Assembly: GCF_003260195.1 (NCBI RefSeq) | Contig: NZ_QEIH01000002.1 | Location: forward strand, 666,016 to 730,015 | Origin: Lutibacter citreus | GTDB taxonomy: Bacteria; Bacteroidota; Bacteroidia; Flavobacteriales; Flavobacteriaceae | Length of the DNA: 64,000 nucleotides | Reading direction: 5' to 3' | Part shown: one piece after another, positions 26,938 to 36,437 of the stretch | Layout: each line of letters opens with the position of its first letter | Numbering within the stretch: the stretch's first letter is position 1 | The notes under the pieces: generated by a model | Seen by the model: only the letters and a program-made list of their open reading frames with translations | Database searches by the model: none | Told to the model about the DNA's origin: nothing | Position numbers and translations under genes: made by a program

Positions 26938-28197
26938 CTAAGCAGGAATATTTATTTCTTCAGTTATTTTAGGATAGCTAATAGCATCCAAATCATTTTT
27001 TAATGATTCTATATATTTAAAATAAGCAGGTTTTATTGCTTCTTTCATTGGTTCTGCGGCTGGTAATTTTTGGTGAAGTGGATCAACTTGAACTCCGTTT
27101 TTCCAAAAACGATAACAAACATGAGGGCCTGATGTGTTTCCTGTCATTCCAATATAACCAATAACATCTCCTTGTTTTACAACTTGCCCAACTTTTACTG
27201 CACGTTTGCTCATATGTAAGTATTGAGTGCTATAAGTTCCGTTATGTCTAATTTTTACATAATTACCATTTCCACCTTTTCTTCTAGATTCAATTACTGT
27301 ACCATTTGCGGTAGCCATAATAGGTGTACCTATTGGAGCTGCAAAATCAGTTCCTAAATGAGGTCTTATTTTGTTTCCATAAAAAGCAATTCTTCTTCTT
27401 AAATTATAACGAGATGAAATTCTACTAAATTTCACAGGCATTTTTAAAAATTGACGGCGTAAATTTGTTCCTTTCTCATCAAAGTAATCTGGGACTTTTA
27501 AGATTGTATCAGCTACATATTTAAATGCGTAGAATTCTTTTCCGCCGTGTTCAAAAAGCGCAGATTTTACTTCGCCAATCCCTACAGGAACAGTATCATT
27601 AATATAAAGTTGCTCGTATATAAGTTTAAACCTATCGCCTTTTTGAAGTCTTGAAAAATCAATAGTCCAAGCATAAATATCGTCTGCCATTTTGTAGGTT
27701 AGGTAAGGGCTAAATCCTTGGCTTTCTATTGCTTCAGATAAGTTACTGGTTATAACACCAGAAGCGGTTTTTAACTCTGCAGTAACAGGTTTTTTACCTT
27801 TGTATGCGGTTATAACAGAATCTTTAAAATTTACTACGGTATATCTTACTTTTGAATGTTTATAAATAAAAATTTCGGCTTTCTCAGTGGAGTCTTTTTT
27901 AGCTAAAATTGTATATGGAATACCACTTTTTATTTTTCTAACGTTAAAAGAATCTCTAATTTTATTTACAATTTCAAGAACTTTTGGGTAATCTATATGA
28001 TTTCTGTCTAAAATTTCACTGAAATTTTCTCCAGATTTTATAGTGTCATTAATTACTTTAAAATTATTTAAATTGAAACCAAATTCATAAACATCTTTAG
28101 GTATAACTGGTACTGGCTTTGAAACTGTTGTAATAGGTTTATCTTCTTTACAAGAAATAATTAAGAGGGTGATAAGTAAAAGTGTTAATTTTTTCAA
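26938..28197 (-). CDS. M23 (LytM-type) peptidase lipoprotein
   Basis: 419 residues starting at a TTG (28197). No in-frame ATG gives a sensible N-terminus, and the TTG start yields a perfect lipoprotein signal, [16 protein letters not shown]. LysM/OapA-like segments occupy about 35-280. The C-terminal LytM domain has [16 protein letters not shown] (His and Asp zinc ligands) and QYLHMS. The usual HxH motif reads PHVCYRF, so the second His is Cys. My recollection is that this variant recurs in Bacteroidetes homologs, so it may be functional in a different way or be a binding domain. The likely role is cell-wall remodelling. Confidence 0.85.
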   Translation of the reverse strand: MKKLTLLLITLLIISCKEDKPITTVSKPVPVIPKDVYEFGFNLNNFKVINDTIKSGENFSEILDRNHIDYPKVLEIVNKIRDSFNVRKIKSGIPYTILAKKDSTEKAEIFIYKHSKVRYTVVNFKDSVITAYKGKKPVTAELKTASGVITSNLSEAIESQGFSPYLTYKMADDIYAWTIDFSRLQKGDRFKLIYEQLYINDTVPVGIGEVKSALFEHGGKEFYAFKYVADTILKVPDYFDEKGTNLRRQFLKMPVKFSRISSRYNLRRRIAFYGNKIRPHLGTDFAAPIGTPIMATANGTVIESRRKGGNGNYVKIRHNGTYSTQYLHMSKRAVKVGQVVKQGDVIGYIGMTGNTSGPHVCYRFWKNGVQVDPLHQKLPAAEPMKEAIKPAYFKYIESLKNDLDAISYPKITEEINIPA

Positions 28198-28251
28198 AGG
28201 TTTTGTTTTTACGAATTAATGGTTAAAAAAATTAAAACGCAAAAGTACAAT

Positions 28252-29055
28252 TTAATTGTTAAAAATTATGTTAAAAGGATGAGCTAATCCTTTAAAAGCA
28301 TCTAAATCTGCACGCAAAGATCCAACAGCTAAAGAAGCTTTAATTTTTAGAGGAATTTTATTTTTATCATCACTAACCCAAACTGTTACACTTTCTTGTT
28401 TTTTAAAAACTCTTCCAGCTTGTACCATTGGTCTAAACGCAAGTGTATTTATATTGCCAAATTTAGTTTTAATAACTTCTTTCCCTAAAAAATGAAGTTT
28501 AAAATTATTTATTTCTTGATCAAAAAACATTTGTAGTTGTATTTCTTGCCCAACTTTTAAATTGCTTAAGTCTTGATTTCGTAAAAAATAAAGAGATGAT
28601 AATAAATCATGAATCTCATCACTTATTTGATGTTTGCTTTCTGTATTGTGTTTGTGGTTTTTTACTATAGCCTCTTTTTTATCATAATCAAAAAGAATCT
28701 CTTTATCTTTTGTGTATCCACCTTCATTTATTTTTCTAATAAAGCGGTAAGGTTTTAAAGATTCTTTATACATATATGTTTGGTAATCATCTTTAACCTT
28801 GAAAAACAAACTTATTAACCCTGTAGATTTTCCTTTTCCTGTTATATGAAATGCTTCTTTTCCTTTATTTGAAGTGTCTTTAACTTCTATTGTAGAATAG
28901 CCTGCGTTTAAAAAATTACTGTAACTCATTCTAAACTTTAACCATTCGCCACTTTTAAAAGCATTTTTATAAGTGGCATCATTTTCAACTTTTACAGATT
29001 GACTGAAAGAAGAAATTGATATTAATAAGAAATATATAAATAAGTACCTTTTCAT
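28252..29055 (-). CDS. DUF3108 domain-containing secreted protein
   Basis: 267 residues with a signal peptide (MKRYLFIYFLLISISSFS|QS). The mature protein has the DUF3108 pattern: FKSGEWLKFRMSYSNFLNAG at the start, ALHITGKG-like strands, YRFIRKINEGGY, then VWVSDDKNKIPLKIKASLAVGSL near the end. This is a beta-rich periplasmic or outer-membrane-associated protein of unknown function, common in Bacteroidetes. It lies 54 bp upstream of the M23 lipoprotein gene and is probably cotranscribed with it. Confidence 0.85.
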   Translation of the reverse strand: MKRYLFIYFLLISISSFSQSVKVENDATYKNAFKSGEWLKFRMSYSNFLNAGYSTIEVKDTSNKGKEAFHITGKGKSTGLISLFFKVKDDYQTYMYKESLKPYRFIRKINEGGYTKDKEILFDYDKKEAIVKNHKHNTESKHQISDEIHDLLSSLYFLRNQDLSNLKVGQEIQLQMFFDQEINNFKLHFLGKEVIKTKFGNINTLAFRPMVQAGRVFKKQESVTVWVSDDKNKIPLKIKASLAVGSLRADLDAFKGLAHPFNIIFNN

Positions 29056-29110
29056 TTTTTAAGATTCATATGGTTTATTTAAAAAATACAACTATTGTTC
29101 CAAAAATAAC

Positions 29111-29140
29111 AAAAGCTTAACAATAATTAGTTAAGCTTTT
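29111..29140 (-). terminator. Terminator after the Mrp-NifU pair
   Basis: AAAAGCTTAAC (29111-29121) pairs with GTTAAGCTTTT (29130-29140). On the - strand it lies just downstream of the NifU-like gene. Confidence 0.7.
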
Positions 29141-29168
29141 ATTAAATCACGTTAAATTAAAGGGGATA

Positions 29169-29417
29169 TTAAAAATTAATACCGTTAATTTCTATTACTC
29201 TTTTAATTTGTGGTGCATATTTTTTAATTGTTGCTTCTACTCCGTTTTTCAAAGTCATTTGATTTACAGAACAACCCAAACAAGCTCCTTCTAATTGCAC
29301 GCTTACAGTGTCATTAGTAATTTCTACTAATGATATGTTGCCTCCATCTGCTTCTAAAAAAGGTCTTATCTCTTGTAGGGCAGTTTCTACTTTTATTTTA
29401 AGTTCTTCTGGATTCAT
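29169..29417 (-). CDS. NifU C-terminal-domain protein (iron-sulfur scaffold)
   Basis: 82 residues, a stand-alone NifU C-terminal (Nfu) domain. It has EIRPFLEADGGNISLVEI and the cluster-binding motif CLGCSVNQMTLKNGVE with CxxC. Nfu proteins carry a [4Fe-4S] cluster to target enzymes. It begins 3 bp after the Mrp-type ATPase gene, another iron-sulfur carrier, so the two form a maturation unit. Confidence 0.92.
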   Translation of the reverse strand: MNPEELKIKVETALQEIRPFLEADGGNISLVEITNDTVSVQLEGACLGCSVNQMTLKNGVEATIKKYAPQIKRVIEINGINF

Positions 29418-29420
29418 AAA

Positions 29421-30545
29421 TTAGTTTGTGCTACATCCACTCATGGTAGAAATTCTTACAACATCTGTTGGTGGTAAATCTTTATTTCTTTTTACTAATT
29501 GTGTTAAAGTATTTTTAGTTATTTCTGAAAAAGCTTTTTCTATTGGCGAATTTTCTTGCAATGCTGCAGGATGACCAACGTCACCTGATTCACGAATACT
29601 TTGTACTAACGGAATTTCACCTAAAAATGCTGCTTCAATATCTTCAGCTAAATTTTTAGCTCCATCTTGTCCAAATATATAATATTTATTGTTTGGAAGT
29701 TCAGCAGGAGTAAAGTAACTCATGTTTTCAACTATACCAAGAACTGGTACATTAATACTTTCTTGTTTAAACATTGCAACTCCTTTTTTAGCATCGGCTA
29801 AAGCTATGTTTTGAGGTGTACTAACAATTACAGCACCAGTTACTGGTACAGATTGTACAATTGATAAGTGAATATCTCCTGTTCCTGGAGGTAAATCAAT
29901 TAAAAGGAAATCTAATTCTCCCCAATGTGCATCAAAAATCATTTGATTTAATGCTTTTGAAGCCATTGCTCCTCTCCAAATAACGGCTTGATTAGCATCT
30001 GTAAAAAATCCTAATGAAAGAATTTTTACACCGTAACTTTCAACTGGTTGCATTTTTGAGCGACCATCAATTTCAATAGATAATGGTTTTGCATTTGCAA
30101 CATCAAACATTAAATGTGTTGATGGTCCATATACATCGGCATCTAAAATACCAACTTTAAATCCCATTTTTTGCAAAGAAATAGCCATATTTGCTGTTAC
30201 GGTAGATTTTCCTACCCCACCTTTTCCTGATGCAATTGCAATAATATTTTGAATTCCTGGTACTTTTGGTTTTTCAGGTTTAAAAGGCTCATTTTTAGTT
30301 TCAGATGTAACGTTTACTTTTACGTCAGCTTTTTGATCCACATGTTGGTGAATAGCTTTCATAATCTCAACTTCAACCTTCTTCTTAGCTTGTAAACTTG
30401 GGTTTGCAATTGTAACATCAACAATTATTTCTTTGTCAAATGTTACTATATTCTTTACAGACTCACTTTCAATTAAACTTTTTCCTTCTCCCGGAGCGGT
30501 AATGGATTCAAGTGCTTTTAATATATCATTTTTGTTATAACTCAT
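29421..30545 (-). CDS. mrp: Mrp/NBP35 family iron-sulfur carrier ATPase
   Basis: 374 residues. An N-terminal MIP18/DUF59 domain (about 1-90) is followed by a P-loop ATPase with IASGKGGVGKSTVTANMA, ILDADVYGPSTHLMF, IDLPPGTGDIHLSIVQ and GIVENMSYF. In many Mrp proteins a CxxC between the last motif and the C-terminus binds the cluster. Here only a Cys near the C-terminus (SGCSTN) is obvious. The role is assembly and transfer of Fe-S clusters, consistent with the adjacent NifU gene. Confidence 0.93.
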   Translation of the reverse strand: MSYNKNDILKALESITAPGEGKSLIESESVKNIVTFDKEIIVDVTIANPSLQAKKKVEVEIMKAIHQHVDQKADVKVNVTSETKNEPFKPEKPKVPGIQNIIAIASGKGGVGKSTVTANMAISLQKMGFKVGILDADVYGPSTHLMFDVANAKPLSIEIDGRSKMQPVESYGVKILSLGFFTDANQAVIWRGAMASKALNQMIFDAHWGELDFLLIDLPPGTGDIHLSIVQSVPVTGAVIVSTPQNIALADAKKGVAMFKQESINVPVLGIVENMSYFTPAELPNNKYYIFGQDGAKNLAEDIEAAFLGEIPLVQSIRESGDVGHPAALQENSPIEKAFSEITKNTLTQLVKRNKDLPPTDVVRISTMSGCSTN

Positions 30546-30653
30546 AATTCTTTATGTAAAATCATTCTAAACAACAAAGATACAGAGTTCTAATGAATAT
30601 CTAAAAGATAAGATTAAAAAAGAAGTGTTTGCTAAGTTACAGATAAAAGCTAA

Positions 30654-30989
30654 CTAAGTTACAGGTAGTTCTTTATACGGGTCCCAAAACACCTTTTCAA
30701 AATTTTGAATTTGATTTTCCTTTACAATAATGCCTTCGTTCTCTAATAATTGTTGCATTAAGTTTGTGCCATCAAAATGCTGTTTACCTGTTAAAAGACC
30801 TTTTCTGTTTACAACTCTATGAGCAGGAATTTCTTCCATATTGTGTGAAGAGTTCATAGCCCAACCAACCATTCGAGCAGATTTAGCAGCTCCTAAATAT
30901 TTGGCAATTGCTCCATAACTAGTTACTCTGCCAAACGGGATTTGTTTGGCAACTTTATAGACCTTTTGAAAAAAATTATCGTTTTCCAT
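30654..30989 (-). CDS. Alkyltransferase-like (ATL) DNA-binding protein, MGMT family
   Basis: 111 residues, the length of a lone MGMT DNA-binding domain. It has VYKVAKQIPFGRVTSYGAIA, the Arg-finger region SARMVGWAMNSS and the active-site region IPAHRVVNRKGLL. The catalytic Cys of PCHR is Ala, so it cannot transfer alkyl groups. ATL proteins bind O6-alkylguanine and flag it for nucleotide excision repair. It starts 10 bp after the trmB stop and is likely cotranscribed. Confidence 0.9.
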   Translation of the reverse strand: MENDNFFQKVYKVAKQIPFGRVTSYGAIAKYLGAAKSARMVGWAMNSSHNMEEIPAHRVVNRKGLLTGKQHFDGTNLMQQLLENEGIIVKENQIQNFEKVFWDPYKELPVT

Positions 30990-30999
30990 TCGTTAAATA

Positions 31000-31671
31000 T
31001 TAATAACGAACTCTAAATTTAATGTAAGTTATAGGTTTGTTAACCTCTAAATACTGACTTTCATAAAAAGTTTGTGTTGAGATAACTTCCTCTGGTGAGT
31101 GCGCATTTTTATAGATGTCATGATGGGCATATATTACTTCATGTCCAGCTCCGTGCAATAATCCTAAAGTGTACCCATGCATAAACTCGCTATCGGTTTT
31201 AAGATTTACAAAACCATCTGGTTTTAACACATGATGGTATTTTTTTAAGAATTCAGCATTTGTCATTCTATGCTTTGTTCTTGTGTATTTTATTTGAGGG
31301 TCAGGGAAAGTAATCCAAATTTCATCAATTTCATTTTCTGCAAAAATAAAATCTACCAATTCAATTTGAGTTCGAATAAAAGCAACGTTTGTTAGGTTTT
31401 CTTCAATTGCTGTTTTAGCTCCGCGCCAAAATCTAGCACCTTTAATATCAATACCAATATAATTAATATTAGGATTTTTACGAGCTAGCGCAATTGTATA
31501 TTCACCTTTTCCACACCCAAGTTCTAAAACAATTGGATTGTTATTGTTAAAAAAAGTATTCCATTTTCCTTTTTTTGAAAATCCTTCCAAAACTTCTTCT
31601 CGAGTTGGTTGAATTACATTAGGAAAAGTTTCGTTTTCACGAAATCTTTTAAGTTTATTTTTGCTTCCCAA
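31000..31671 (-). CDS. trmB: tRNA (guanine-N7-)-methyltransferase
   Basis: 223 residues starting at a TTG (31671) that gives the N-terminus MGSKNKLKRFRENETF, which I recall as typical of flavobacterial TrmB. The SAM site is VLELGCGKGEYTIAL, followed by YIGIDIKGAR and the TrmB motif IWITFPDPQIKYTRTKHRMT. It methylates G46 in tRNA variable loops. Confidence 0.93.
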   Translation of the reverse strand: MGSKNKLKRFRENETFPNVIQPTREEVLEGFSKKGKWNTFFNNNNPIVLELGCGKGEYTIALARKNPNINYIGIDIKGARFWRGAKTAIEENLTNVAFIRTQIELVDFIFAENEIDEIWITFPDPQIKYTRTKHRMTNAEFLKKYHHVLKPDGFVNLKTDSEFMHGYTLGLLHGAGHEVIYAHHDIYKNAHSPEEVISTQTFYESQYLEVNKPITYIKFRVRY

Positions 31672-31718
31672 AAGTATTGATTTTTATAAAGGATAAAGAA
31701 ATGAAAATAGTTTGGAAA

Positions 31719-31916
31719 TTACTCGTTTCCAGCTTTTTTGTATTTTCTAATTTCGCCAATCCAATAAAGCATTGCAATAAAGGCAATTAAAATAAAAACA
31801 GCGCTAATACTGTTTTGAATCCACCAATTATCCATAGTTCTTATGTTATGGTAAGGAACGAATAAAACATTTGTGAAAAAATCTCCTATCGCTTTAAAAA
31901 TATTGTTTGCAATCAT
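31719..31916 (-). CDS. Small membrane protein (DUF6341-like)
   Basis: 65 residues with one transmembrane helix (about 36-54; AVFILIAFIAMLYWIG) after an amphipathic segment containing FVPYHNIR. Its size and position, divergent from the DUF6427-like gene near upp and trmB, match a small conserved flavobacterial protein I recall as DUF6341. The function is unknown. Confidence 0.7.
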   Translation of the reverse strand: MIANNIFKAIGDFFTNVLFVPYHNIRTMDNWWIQNSISAVFILIAFIAMLYWIGEIRKYKKAGNE

Positions 31917-31956
31917 TTCTTAGTTATATTTACAGGCAAAAGTATGAAATATAGTA

Positions 31957-32880
31957 ATGATAGCAAATTTTTTTAATAAAACTAAACCAGTAATCGTTGT
32001 TAATCTATTAATACTCTTCACAGTATTTTATATTATTTCAACTTTTTTAACGCAATTTGTAGAATTTTCATTAGCCGTAATATCTTCAAAATTTGCATTG
32101 TTGGTTGGTTTTATATTTATGTTTTTGGTAATTAATTTTATTTTAAAAAAAAATAGTTTAACAAATGATAATTCTTTTACGTTGCTTATTTTAATACTAT
32201 TTTTAGTTACATTTTATGAGACTCTAAATTCTGAAAAGTTCTTTTTCTCTAACCTTTTCTTATTATTTGCTTTTAGAAAGGTTTATAGTTTAAATTCTGG
32301 TTTTTATACTAACTTAAAATTATTTGATGCAGCATTTTGGATTGGAATTTCATCCTTATTTTATTTTTGGAGTATATTGTTTATACCTTTAATATACTTA
32401 GCAATGTTTATTTACCGAAAAGTTAATGTGAAAAAATTATTTATTCCTATAATTGGATGTGCTGCGCCAATATTTGTTTTTTTTACTTACTATTTTTACT
32501 TTGATAAGATGGAAGTTTTTTATAGTGCTTTTAATTTCAATTATAACTTGAATTTTGGAAGTTATAATGCGCTAAATCTTTTAATTCCAATTACTTTGTT
32601 AATTACTTTGTTAATTTGGTGTGTTGTTTTTTTAGCACCTAAAGTAGCGTTAATGAGTAACCAATTTAAATTGGGTTGGCAGGTGTTAATTGCTCATTTA
32701 TTAATTTCTATTGCAGTGGTTATTTTATCTCCTATAAAAAATGGTTCCGAAATATGGTTTATGTTGTTACCATCTTCAATTATAATTACCAATTTTTTAC
32801 AGAAAACAGGATCTGAAACTTTTAAAAATGTGATTTTGTATTTACTGCTGTCAGTATCTGTATTAGTCTATTTTTTATAG
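31957..32880 (+). CDS. Polytopic membrane protein (DUF6427-like)
   Basis: 307 residues, almost entirely hydrophobic, with about eight to nine transmembrane helices and few charged loops. The N-terminus MIANFFNKTKPV followed by VVNLLILFTVFYIIS is what I associate with DUF6427, a flavobacterial family found next to upp. It ends 6 bp inside the convergent upp gene. The role is unknown; the first residues MIAN are also shared with the divergent small protein at 31719. Confidence 0.75.
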   Translation: MIANFFNKTKPVIVVNLLILFTVFYIISTFLTQFVEFSLAVISSKFALLVGFIFMFLVINFILKKNSLTNDNSFTLLILILFLVTFYETLNSEKFFFSNLFLLFAFRKVYSLNSGFYTNLKLFDAAFWIGISSLFYFWSILFIPLIYLAMFIYRKVNVKKLFIPIIGCAAPIFVFFTYYFYFDKMEVFYSAFNFNYNLNFGSYNALNLLIPITLLITLLIWCVVFLAPKVALMSNQFKLGWQVLIAHLLISIAVVILSPIKNGSEIWFMLLPSSIIITNFLQKTGSETFKNVILYLLLSVSVLVYFL

Positions 32881-33525
32881 TTTTACACCATAAGCTAAAT
32901 CGCCAGCATCTCCTAAACCAGGAACAATATACCCCTTTTCATTAAGTTTATTATCAACTGTAGCAATCCATAATTTAGTTTCAGCAGGTAAATGTTTTTC
33001 AATTAATTTAATACCATCATTTGAGCCAATAACGCAAGCTACATGAATTTCTTTAGGTGTACCATTCTTTTTTAAAGCTTCAAAAACACTCACTAAAGAT
33101 TGTCCAGTAGCTAACATAGGATCTGCTAAGATTAACGTTTTTCCTTCTAAACTAGGTGAAGCAAAATATTCAACTTTAATTTCAAACTTTTGATCAGATA
33201 TGTGTTTTCTATATGCAGATATAAATGCATTCTCTGCGTGGTCAAAATAATTAAGTAACCCATTATGTAAAGGTAGTCCAGCTCTTAAAATAGAACATAG
33301 AACAATATCTTTTTTTGGTAATTCTATTGTTTTAGTGCCAAGTGGTGTTTTAGTCTCAACTTTTTCATAAATTAAAGTTTGGCTCATTTCATAAGCAATA
33401 ACTTCACCTATTCTTTCAATATTTCGTCTAAATCGTAACGAATCTTTTTGAATTACTTCATCTCTAATTTCAGAAATAAATTTATTTAGTATAGTTTTTT
33501 TTGAGTCTAAAATGTTGACAATCAT
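32875..33525 (-). CDS. upp: Uracil phosphoribosyltransferase
   Basis: 216 residues. The PRPP-binding loop reads LILADPMLATGQSLVSVFEAL, the expected Upp motif, and the C-terminus GYIVPGLGDAGDLAYGVK is diagnostic. It catalyses UMP synthesis from uracil and PRPP for pyrimidine salvage. The last codons overlap the end of the convergent membrane protein gene. Confidence 0.95.
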   Translation of the reverse strand: MIVNILDSKKTILNKFISEIRDEVIQKDSLRFRRNIERIGEVIAYEMSQTLIYEKVETKTPLGTKTIELPKKDIVLCSILRAGLPLHNGLLNYFDHAENAFISAYRKHISDQKFEIKVEYFASPSLEGKTLILADPMLATGQSLVSVFEALKKNGTPKEIHVACVIGSNDGIKLIEKHLPAETKLWIATVDNKLNEKGYIVPGLGDAGDLAYGVKL

Positions 33526-33649
33526 ATTTAAGTATTTTCAGCAAAAATAAAACTTTAATTTGAGATTGTTAATGTATCAATTAATTTAATTTTTGTATAT
33601 TTCAATCAGAATATTTAAATTGTTTATTAATTAAAAAAAAGAAAAAAGG

Positions 33650-34135
33650 ATGGGATTATTTTCATTTATTAAAAATGCTGGAGCGAAAGTTTTTGGTATT
33701 GGAAAAACAACTGAAGAAGAAGCTGCCGAAGCTGCGATGGAAGCGGCTGAATTGGCTAAATTAAAAGCTGGTAAATTATCTGGAGCTGTTGAAGCTTTAG
33801 GTTTTGAAGTGTTAGACTTAAACATTGAAGTAGATGGCGACAATGCTATCATTTGGGGGCAAGCTAATTCTCAAGAAACAAAAGAGAAAGTGATTTTAGT
33901 TGTTGGTAATACTGAAGGTATTGCAACTGTTGATGATAGAATGTCTGTTGAAGTTGAAGAGCCAGAGGCTCAGTTTCATACTGTTGCTAAAGGTGATTAC
34001 TTAAGTAAAATTGCAAAAAAATATTATGGAGATGCTATGAAGTATCCTGTGATTTTTGAAGCGAATAAACCAATGCTTACAGATCCAGATAAAATTTATC
34101 CAGGGCAAGTATTAAGAATACCTGCTTTAGACTAA
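33650..34135 (+). CDS. lysM: BON-LysM protein (YgaU/Kbp-like)
   Basis: 161 residues. After MGLFSFIKNAGAKVFG and an Ala/Glu-rich helix comes a BON domain (about 40-98), then a LysM domain (about 108-159; FHTVAKGDYLSKIAKKYYG, NKPMLTDPDKIYPGQVLRIP). There is no signal peptide, as in E. coli YgaU/Kbp, a cytoplasmic potassium-binding stress protein. It has its own terminator, so it is monocistronic. Confidence 0.9.
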   Translation: MGLFSFIKNAGAKVFGIGKTTEEEAAEAAMEAAELAKLKAGKLSGAVEALGFEVLDLNIEVDGDNAIIWGQANSQETKEKVILVVGNTEGIATVDDRMSVEVEEPEAQFHTVAKGDYLSKIAKKYYGDAMKYPVIFEANKPMLTDPDKIYPGQVLRIPALD

Positions 34136-34148
34136 ATATTAAAAAAAA

Positions 34149-34188
34149 CAAAAGACTGTCTAAAAACAAAAGGCAGTCTTTTTTTTGT
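34149..34188 (+). terminator. Terminator after lysM
   Basis: AAAGACTG (34151-34158) pairs with CAGTCTTT (34174-34181), followed by a T run. Confidence 0.75.
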
Positions 34189-34310
34189 TAAAACTTCTAA
34201 GATTTAGAATTAATCTTCACTTTCCTGCTTTTTTATTAAAATTGATTTATAAAATTAAACTTATATCCAAACGCAAATGGATAAAATAGTCCTTTTATAA
34301 TAAAATGCAT

Positions 34311-34318
34311 TAAATTTG
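34311..34318 (+). promoter_or_regulatory. -7 element for the yicC-gmk-nadD operon
   Basis: TAAATTTG fits the Bacteroidetes -7 consensus TAnnTTTG exactly and lies 19 bp before the yicC ATG at 34337. It rules out the in-frame TTG at 34316, which lies inside the element. Confidence 0.6.
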
Positions 34319-34336
34319 CCTAAATTTTCATATTAT

Positions 34337-35194
34337 ATGATACAATCAATGACAGGTTACGGCAAGACCGTATTACAATTACCAACAAAAAAAATTACGA
34401 TTGAACTTAAATCGTTAAATAGCAAAAATTTAGATTTAAATGTCCGCATTCCTCAATATTATAGAGAAAAGGAATTATACATTCGTAAAAAATTAGCATC
34501 TTTTTTGGTAAGGGGAAAAGTTGACTTTTCAATTTATATTGAAAATAATGGAGGTGAACTTTCTTCAAATGTAAATGAAACTGTTGTAAAACAATATATG
34601 AGTCAATTAAGAAATGTTGTTGATTCAAATGAAGTAGAATTACTAAAAATGGCTATAAAAATGCCAGATTCTTTAAAACAAGAACGTGAAGAATTAGATG
34701 AACAAGAATGGCATCAGATAAACAAAACTATAGATGAGACAATTGTAAAAATTAATCAATATAGAATTGATGAAGGTGGAGTTTTACTTGAAGATTTTGA
34801 GTTAAGAATTGGCAATATTGAGAAGCTATTAAAAAAAGTAATTGAGATAGATCCAAAAAGAGTAGAGCAGGTTAAAGAAAAACTTAGAAAATCTATTGCA
34901 GAGTTAGAAACTAAAATAGATGAAAATAGGTTTGAACAAGAACTTATTTATTATATTGAAAAACTAGATATAACGGAAGAGAAAGTTCGTTTAAAAAATC
35001 ATTTAGAGTATTTTCTAAAAGAATTAAAATCCTCTGATTCAAATGGGAAAAAACTAGGTTTTATAACTCAAGAAATTGGGAGAGAAATTAATACAATTGG
35101 ATCTAAATCAAATTTTGCAGAAATGCAAAAGTGTGTAGTTCAGATGAAAGACGAGTTAGAAAAAATAAAAGAACAAAACTTAAACGTATTGTAA
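34337..35194 (+). CDS. YicC family endoribonuclease
   Basis: 285 residues from the ATG giving MIQSMTGYGK, the near-universal YicC N-terminus. The C-terminal half ends with the DUF1732 pattern EQELIYYIEKLDITEE, RLKNHLEYF, GKKLGFITQEIGREINTIGSK. YicC proteins are RNases linked to small-RNA decay and stationary-phase survival. The stop is immediately followed by the gmk start, so translation is coupled. Confidence 0.92.
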   Translation: MIQSMTGYGKTVLQLPTKKITIELKSLNSKNLDLNVRIPQYYREKELYIRKKLASFLVRGKVDFSIYIENNGGELSSNVNETVVKQYMSQLRNVVDSNEVELLKMAIKMPDSLKQEREELDEQEWHQINKTIDETIVKINQYRIDEGGVLLEDFELRIGNIEKLLKKVIEIDPKRVEQVKEKLRKSIAELETKIDENRFEQELIYYIEKLDITEEKVRLKNHLEYFLKELKSSDSNGKKLGFITQEIGREINTIGSKSNFAEMQKCVVQMKDELEKIKEQNLNVL

Positions 35195-35770
35195 ATGACG
35201 AAAAAGGAAGGGAAACTTATTGTTTTTTCAGCACCTTCAGGTTCAGGTAAAACAACAATTGTACATCATTTGTTAAAGCAAGATGAGCTTAATTTAGATT
35301 TTTCTATTTCAGCAACTTCACGAAATAGTAGAGGTGAAGAAATAAATGGAAAAGATTACTATTTTATTTCAGCAGAAGAGTTTAAAAATCATATTGAAAA
35401 GGATAATTTTATTGAGTGGGAAGAAGTTTACACGGATAATTTTTACGGTACTTTAAAAAAGGAAGTGGAAAGAATTTGGGAGCTAGGCAAACATGTAATT
35501 TTTGATATTGATGTTATTGGAGGTTTAAACATTAAAAATAAATTTTCAGAAAATACACTTGCCATTTTTGTACAGCCACCATCTATTGAAGAAATGGAGC
35601 GTAGATTAAGAGGTAGAAAAACTGATAGCGAAGAGAAAATTAAAGAGCGAGTAGCAAAAGCAGAAAAGGAAATGAAATATGCTAAGGATTTTGATGTTGT
35701 TTTAGTTAATGATGATTTAGATCTTGCAAAAAAATCTGCTTATAATTTAGTTGAAAAATTCACAAAATAA
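35195..35770 (+). CDS. gmk: Guanylate kinase
   Basis: 191 residues. P-loop FSAPSGSGKTTIVHHLL, GMP-binding SATSRNSRGEEINGKDYYF and lid RLRGRKTDSEEKIKERV are all intact. It phosphorylates GMP to GDP. It is wedged between yicC and nadD with no intergenic bases on either side, an arrangement common in Bacteroidetes. Confidence 0.96.
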   Translation: MTKKEGKLIVFSAPSGSGKTTIVHHLLKQDELNLDFSISATSRNSRGEEINGKDYYFISAEEFKNHIEKDNFIEWEEVYTDNFYGTLKKEVERIWELGKHVIFDIDVIGGLNIKNKFSENTLAIFVQPPSIEEMERRLRGRKTDSEEKIKERVAKAEKEMKYAKDFDVVLVNDDLDLAKKSAYNLVEKFTK

Positions 35771-36349
35771 ATGAAGGTAGGCTTATTTTTTGGAACTTTT
35801 AATCCAATTCATGTGGGGCATATGATTATAGCAAATTATATGGCTGAATTTTCCGATTTAGATGAAGTATGGTTTGTTATTACGCCTTTAAGTCCTTTTA
35901 AAAAGAAAAAGTCTATACTTGATAATATACATAGATTGGCTATTACTAATGTTGCAGTAGAGAATTACAGAAAGTTAAAAACTTCTGATATTGAATTTAA
36001 GCTTCCTCAGCCAAATTATACAATAAATACATTAATTCATATAGAAGAAAAATATCCAGAACATCAATTCTGTTTAATTATGGGAGAGGATAATTTAAAA
36101 GGTTTTCATAAATGGAAAAATTATAAAACTATTTTAAAAAATTATGAATTGTATGTGTACCCAAGAATTTCAGATGGAAAAACAGAAAGTGAGCTTTTAA
36201 CGCATCCAAAAGTCCATAGAATAGATGCGCCAATAGTACAAATTTCATCAACTTTTATTAGAAAATCAATAAAAGATAAAAAAGACATAAGTACAATGTT
36301 ACCAGCTGATGTATGGAAGTATGTTGATGAAATGAACTTCTATAAATAA
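35771..36349 (+). CDS. nadD: Nicotinate-nucleotide adenylyltransferase
   Basis: 192 residues. The nucleotidyltransferase motif GTFNPIHVGHMIIA carries the (H/T)xGH signature. FCLIMGEDNLKGFHKWKNY and ISSTFIRKSI (the ISSTxIR motif) follow. It makes nicotinate adenine dinucleotide in NAD synthesis. It is the third gene of the yicC-gmk-nadD operon. Confidence 0.95.
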   Translation: MKVGLFFGTFNPIHVGHMIIANYMAEFSDLDEVWFVITPLSPFKKKKSILDNIHRLAITNVAVENYRKLKTSDIEFKLPQPNYTINTLIHIEEKYPEHQFCLIMGEDNLKGFHKWKNYKTILKNYELYVYPRISDGKTESELLTHPKVHRIDAPIVQISSTFIRKSIKDKKDISTMLPADVWKYVDEMNFYK

Positions 36350-36437
36350 TAATTTTAGCTTACTTTTAACACTAATTGATTTATAGTTAGAAATTATTCT
36401 CATAAAAATTCGTTGTATATTTGCTTATTGAGAAAAT

